Positions 61,718 to 64,000 of a stretch of 64,000 nt of DNA are shown here, in pieces (position 1 is the stretch's first letter; each line of letters opens with the position of its first letter). Source of the stretch: CAWGXG01 sp963826505 (GTDB lineage: Bacteria; Chloroflexota; Anaerolineae; Aggregatilineales; Aggregatilineaceae). The position numbers and the translations under genes were made by a program. The stretch spans positions 372,001-436,000 of the forward strand of contig CAWGXG010000008.1 of assembly GCA_963826505.1 (NCBI GenBank), in the 5' to 3' direction. The notes under the pieces were generated by a model. The model had not been told where the DNA came from, did not search any database, and saw only the letters and a program-made list of their open reading frames with translations.

Positions 61718-63716
61718 ATGCCATCTTTCTTGAACCCTCTGGCCCTGGCTCTGGGCGGGTTGGCGATACCCATCATTTTGCTCTATATGCTGCGTCTGCG
61801 GCGCACAGAGCTGCCGATCTCAAGCACATTCCTGTGGCAGCAACTCGTACGCGATCGCGAAGCCAACGCGCCCTGGCAACGTCTGCATTTTAGCTGGCTG
61901 TTGCTGCTGCAACTGCTGATTCTGGCGGCGCTGGTACTGGCGCTGGCGCGGCCCTTCCGCGAAGTCAAAACAATCACGACCGGGCGTATCGTGCTGTTGC
62001 TGGATGCGTCCGCCAGCATGAAAGCGACAGATGTCTCGCCAAACCGTTTCGCGGCGGCACGCAGCATCGCCGAGGACCTGGTGGACACGCTGGGACCAGA
62101 TGACACCATGACCGTGATCCGGGTGGCCGAAGTGCCCGAAGTGCTGGCCGCCGCCTCGCGTGATAAACTTGTGCTGCGTAGCGCGATCGGAGACGCACAG
62201 CCCGGCGATGTCAGCGCCGATTGGTTTGCCGCGATGACGTTGGCGGCGGCAGGTGCGGCGGGCGTGAGCGAACTGAATGTCGTGATCGTCAGCGATGGCG
62301 GACTCCCGCCCGATCTCCCATCAGTACCGGGCACCGTTCGGTTTGTGCCCGTAGGCAAGTCGGGCGATAACCTGGCAATCTCGGCCCTGGCGACATCCTC
62401 GCTGCCGGGGAGCACACCGCAGTTATTTACCCGCATCACCAATTACGGCGCGACGGACACCGATGTTATCCTGGATGTGCGCGTCGACAGCAGCAGCGTG
62501 ATCTATACCGCTCGGCGCTATACGGTGCCCGCGGGCAGTTATGTGGATGTGTTCGATCTGGCGCTGCCGGACGCGTTCGACACCCTCACCGCCGAATTGA
62601 CGCTCCCCGCCAATTCGTGCGGCTAACGATTACCTGGCCGCGGACAATGTGACGTATGCCGCGCGCGATCGGTCCGGGGCGGGGCGCGTCCTGTTGGTGA
62701 CGGCGGATAACCTGTTCCTGACGCACGTATTCCAGAGCCTGCGCGGCGTTGAGTTGTACCAGGCGGATTCCCTCGATAATCTGCCGAGCGATTCCTTCGA
62801 TCTGGTCGTTTTCGATGGCGTGCTGCCCGATCAACTCCCGGACAGCGATCTGCTGATTGTCAATCCGCCGCATGGCACGGACTTCTTCTCCATAGCTGGA
62901 GAGGCTGAACCCACCGGGACGGTCACGATCAACCAGGATGATACGCGCACGCGCAATCTTGGCGGCTACATGGATTCCGTGACCGTCAATACGCTGTCTG
63001 TGCTGAGCGGCGTGGAGTGGGGAACCGTGCTCGCCCAGGTCGACGGGTATCCGTTGGTGGTTGCGGGCGAGGTGGGCAGCCGTCAGGTCGTCATTCTGCC
63101 CTTCGACGTCAAATATCCGAACAGCGATATCGTGTTGCAGCCCGCGTGGCCGATCCTGATTGCGGAGCTATCGGCGTGGTTTTCGCCGCCGCGAGTGACG
63201 AGTGTGACGGACTATCTGTCGCCCGGCGCTCCCGTGACGATCCGTTTCATCGAGAATGCGGACGATGCTGTCATTACCCGCCCGAACGGCCAGCGCGTCA
63301 CGCTCTCACCGCAAGGTAGCGAAGCCGTATTTGCCGATACGCTGACTCCCGGCTTGTACCGCGTAGACCTGCGGAAAAACGGCAGCGCCTTCAAGTCTGA
63401 GCAGTTTGCTGTTAATCTGTTTGATCCGGCAGAAAGCCAGATCGCGCCGCGCTCTAGCGTGGTGATCGGGACCAGCGCCGTAGAAGAGGCGACCCGCGAA
63501 GAATCGGCCAAGCGCGAGTATTGGTCCTGGGTGGCGCTGGCAGGCTTGCTGCTGCTGCTGATCGAATGGTGGGTCTACCACCGTTCGCTGCGGCGCATTC
63601 CGCGCGTGGCACTGACCGGTTTGCATGGTGGGCAACCGGGTTTGCGTGACCGTCTGCGGGCGCGTGCTGCAACTCTGGGGCGACGGAAGTCTCGCCGTGT
63701 GATGAAGACGCGCTGA
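61718..63716 (+). CDS. BatA-like vWA membrane protein (one frame break)
   Basis: The N-terminus matches the BatA/aerotolerance-type helix pair (FLNPLALALGGLAIPIILLY, MLRLRR) and a second helix (LLLLQLLILAALVLALARP). The vWA domain has LLLDASASMKATD (DxSxS), VVIVSDGG and later strands. A beta-rich exported-facing region follows. The frame shifts near 62615 and resumes as AANDYLAADNVTYAARD. A final helix (WSWVALAGLLLLLIEWWVY) and a basic tail end the protein at 63716. It probably works with the MoxR and DUF58 proteins. Confidence 0.82.
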
Positions 63717-63746
63717 GTGTTGAGCTAACGAGGCTGAGATCGGGTC

Positions 63747-64000
63747 ATGAGCTTCACCAATCCTAACGCTCTCTTATTGCTACTCGTGCTGCCGTTTCTG
63801 GTGGTTGTCGGGTGGCCGCGTCTGGTTTACCGCCGGCGGCGCGATACGGTTAGCCTGCTGCTGCGGCTGCTGCTCGTGATCGTCATTGTGTTTGGGTTGG
63901 CCGGTATCCAAATCGAACGAGCGGCGGATAAGCTCGCCGTCGTGTTCCTGATTGACGAATCGGACAGCATCTCGCCAGCGATGCAAAGCGCGGCGGTGGA
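63747..64000 (+). CDS. Second BatA-like vWA membrane protein (3' truncated by the window)
   Basis: Only the first 84 codons are visible. It opens with the same kind of helix (NPNALLLLLVLPFLVVVGWP), a second helix (LLLRLLLVIVIVFGLAG) and the start of a vWA domain with VVFLIDESDSISP, a DxSxS metal site. It starts 30 bases after the previous vWA gene. The rest lies beyond the window. Confidence 0.75.
   Translation, partial: MSFTNPNALLLLLVLPFLVVVGWPRLVYRRRRDTVSLLLRLLLVIVIVFGLAGIQIERAADKLAVVFLIDESDSISPAMQSAAV

Noticed and set aside
1..64000. CRISPR arrays, insertion sequences, prophage or integrase genes
   Set aside because: No regularly spaced direct repeats, transposase motifs or phage genes were seen; the only putative insertion trace is the TTTTAA pair around the tRNA.

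Overview
The window looks like a piece of an uncultured Chloroflexota (Anaerolineae-like) chromosome. This is inferred from an alternative complex III locus, many secreted proteins with SH3-like domains and very long Thr/Pro-rich linkers, T-box control of aminoacyl-tRNA synthetases, and moderately high GC. No marker was compared with a database, so the phylum is a judgement and not a measurement.

Layout. 1-4900: alternative complex III (ActB fragments, ActC, an ActD protein fused to a c-type haem domain, and a dihaem cytochrome lipoprotein). 5066-14373: an SH3/zinc-ribbon membrane protein, a GH13 amylase, a nucleoside kinase and a tandem pair of bacterial dynamin-like GTPases. 14386-21002 (minus): a housekeeping run trmD-ffh-rpsP-khpA-rimM-dprA-mannose-1-phosphate guanylyltransferase-DUF503. 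21111-24639: hutI, then an ECF sigma factor with a beta-propeller anti-sigma factor. 24655-30020 (minus): ComEA, two sensor-like proteins, lysS and greA. 30465-34310: leuS behind a T-box leader that has a complete tRNA-Ala(GGC) gene lodged between its specifier domain and its antiterminator; this is the most unusual feature of the window. 34379-38036 (minus): an S51-like protein, RNase P RNA, a Mug-type DNA glycosylase, serS, a small membrane protein, and a second T-box. 38383-44927: an oligopeptide-type ABC transporter whose operon carries a repeat lipoprotein and no recognisable solute-binding protein. 45096-64000: a long same-strand envelope cluster with an FHA/SH3 protein, large membrane proteins, two ABC exporters, MoxR, DUF58, BatA-like vWA proteins and a PMT-like glycosyltransferase.

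How it works together. The minus-strand block joins ribosome maturation (S16, RimM, TrmD, KhpA) with SRP targeting. The leuS and serS leaders would couple synthetase expression to uncharged tRNA. The last 19 kb resembles a MoxR/DUF58/vWA chaperone system extended with ABC transporters and surface proteins, which suggests a shared job in envelope assembly or surveillance.

Caution. About twenty single-base frame breaks occur, several in genes that must work (rpsP, ffh, lysS). They look more like sequence errors than real decay. Split genes are therefore reported as single loci, with the break points given.
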